Positions 7,995-8,132 of a DNA stretch of 8,132 nt are shown piece by piece. Source of the DNA: an uncultured Bacillus sp. (GTDB taxonomy: Bacteria; Bacillota; Bacilli; Bacillales; DSM-1321); assembly GCA_934215995.1 (NCBI GenBank), contig CAKQBC010000096.1:1-8132 (forward strand), read 5' to 3'. The notes below the pieces were generated by a model. The model searched no databases and was not told where the DNA came from. It saw only the letters and a list, made by a program, of their open reading frames with translations. The position numbers were made by a program, and so were the translations under genes. How positions within the stretch are numbered: position 1 is the first letter of the stretch; each line of letters opens with the position of its first letter.

Positions 7995-8024
7995 TATATA
8001 GTGGTGGATATCGTTATATTTCAT
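7995..8024 (-). promoter_or_regulatory. candidate promoter of the folate operon (weak)
   Basis: On the minus strand, ATGAAA (8024-8019), an 18-nt spacer and TATATA (8000-7995) each match sigma-A consensus at 4 of 6 positions. The predicted start near 7988 would give a leader of about 35 nt before the pabB ribosome site. A promoter is expected here because a strong terminator ends just upstream, but other A/T-rich spacings are possible. No riboswitch-like structure fits in the short leader. Confidence 0.25.
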
Positions 8025-8054
8025 AAAAAAATACCCCGAATAACTTCGGGGTAT
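8025..8054 (-). terminator. Rho-independent terminator of the upstream unit
   Basis: On the minus strand, ATACCCCGAA and TTCGGGGTAT form a perfect 10-bp GC-rich stem with a 4-nt loop (8031-8054), followed by seven T. It ends transcription entering from the right and lies about 90 nt before the pabB start. Some read-through could still feed the folate operon. Confidence 0.93.
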
Positions 8055-8132
8055 CAGTGTGTAGACAAATTCAATTTTGAGCATTTTTCTTTGAAGTTGC
8101 ACCTCAGACTGATTGAAAACGTTTGTCAGTCG
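8055..8132 (-). other. 3' flank of an upstream gene outside the window
   Basis: This stretch lies upstream of the terminator, so it is probably the 3' untranslated region, or the last few codons plus 3' region, of a minus-strand gene beyond the right edge. In B. subtilis that gene would be cysK. One frame could end at the TGA at 8106-8104, but the visible part (8 codons) is too short to recognise. A 6-bp inverted repeat, GACTGA and TCAGTC, lies at 8126-8131 and 8107-8112. Confidence 0.3.

Noticed and set aside
8114..8128. CcpA cre-like palindrome TGAAAACGTTTGTCA
   Set aside because: One arm has an extra base relative to the cre consensus, and it lies upstream of a terminator in a probable 3' flank, so a regulatory role for pabB is unlikely.
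7965..8132. Minus-strand frame open from the window edge to a TAA at 7965
   Set aside because: It runs straight through the perfect terminator stem and its T-run, and through the likely pabB promoter, so the openness is due to A/T-rich chance rather than coding.

Overview
The window comes from a low-GC Gram-positive bacterium, most likely a member of the Bacillaceae (Bacillus sensu lato). The evidence is the gene order pabB-pabA-pabC-folP-folB-folK-(small HTH gene)-dusB-lysS leading into an rRNA operon, which matches the layout I recall for Bacillus subtilis. Strong AAGGAGG-type ribosome binding sites, TTG/GTG starts and Bacillus-style rrn leader sequence agree. The proteins resemble the B. 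subtilis ones as I remember them but are not identical, so this looks like a relative rather than B. subtilis. Every real gene lies on the minus strand, so transcription runs from high to low coordinates.

Layout in the direction of transcription. Positions 8132-8055 hold the 3' flank of an upstream unit, ended by a perfect hairpin terminator at 8025-8054. A tightly packed folate operon follows: pabB (TTG start), pabA (4-nt overlap), pabC (start directly after the pabA stop), folP (TTG start), folB (GTG start), folK (1-nt overlap with folB), a 69-residue XRE-type HTH gene overlapping folK by 49 nt (yazB-like), and dusB. A terminator at 2044-2077 closes this unit. lysS lies alone behind a 188-nt gap and ends at a strong terminator at 376-408. 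Positions 1-300 hold no protein gene. They contain the promoter and leader region of an rRNA operon: three tandem sigma-A-type promoters and a boxA antitermination motif, with the 16S gene expected just beyond the left edge.

How the genes work together. PabA and PabB form aminodeoxychorismate synthase (chorismate plus glutamine to 4-amino-4-deoxychorismate). PabC splits that to p-aminobenzoate and pyruvate. FolB converts dihydroneopterin to 6-hydroxymethyl-dihydropterin, FolK pyrophosphorylates it, and FolP joins it to p-aminobenzoate to give dihydropteroate. GTP cyclohydrolase (folE) and folylpolyglutamate synthase/dihydrofolate synthase (folC) are not in the window. DusB (tRNA dihydrouridine synthase), LysS (lysyl-tRNA synthetase) and the rrn promoters make the left half a translation neighbourhood.

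This is ordinary core chromosome. I see no mobile element, CRISPR array, tRNA or previously undescribed system. The points worth a second look are the uncharacterised HTH protein embedded in the folate operon, the triple rrn promoter with duplicated modules, the absence of a TRAP-type site before pabA, the PIAGT form of the PabB active-site motif, and several start sites that ribosome binding sites place downstream of the longest reading frame.
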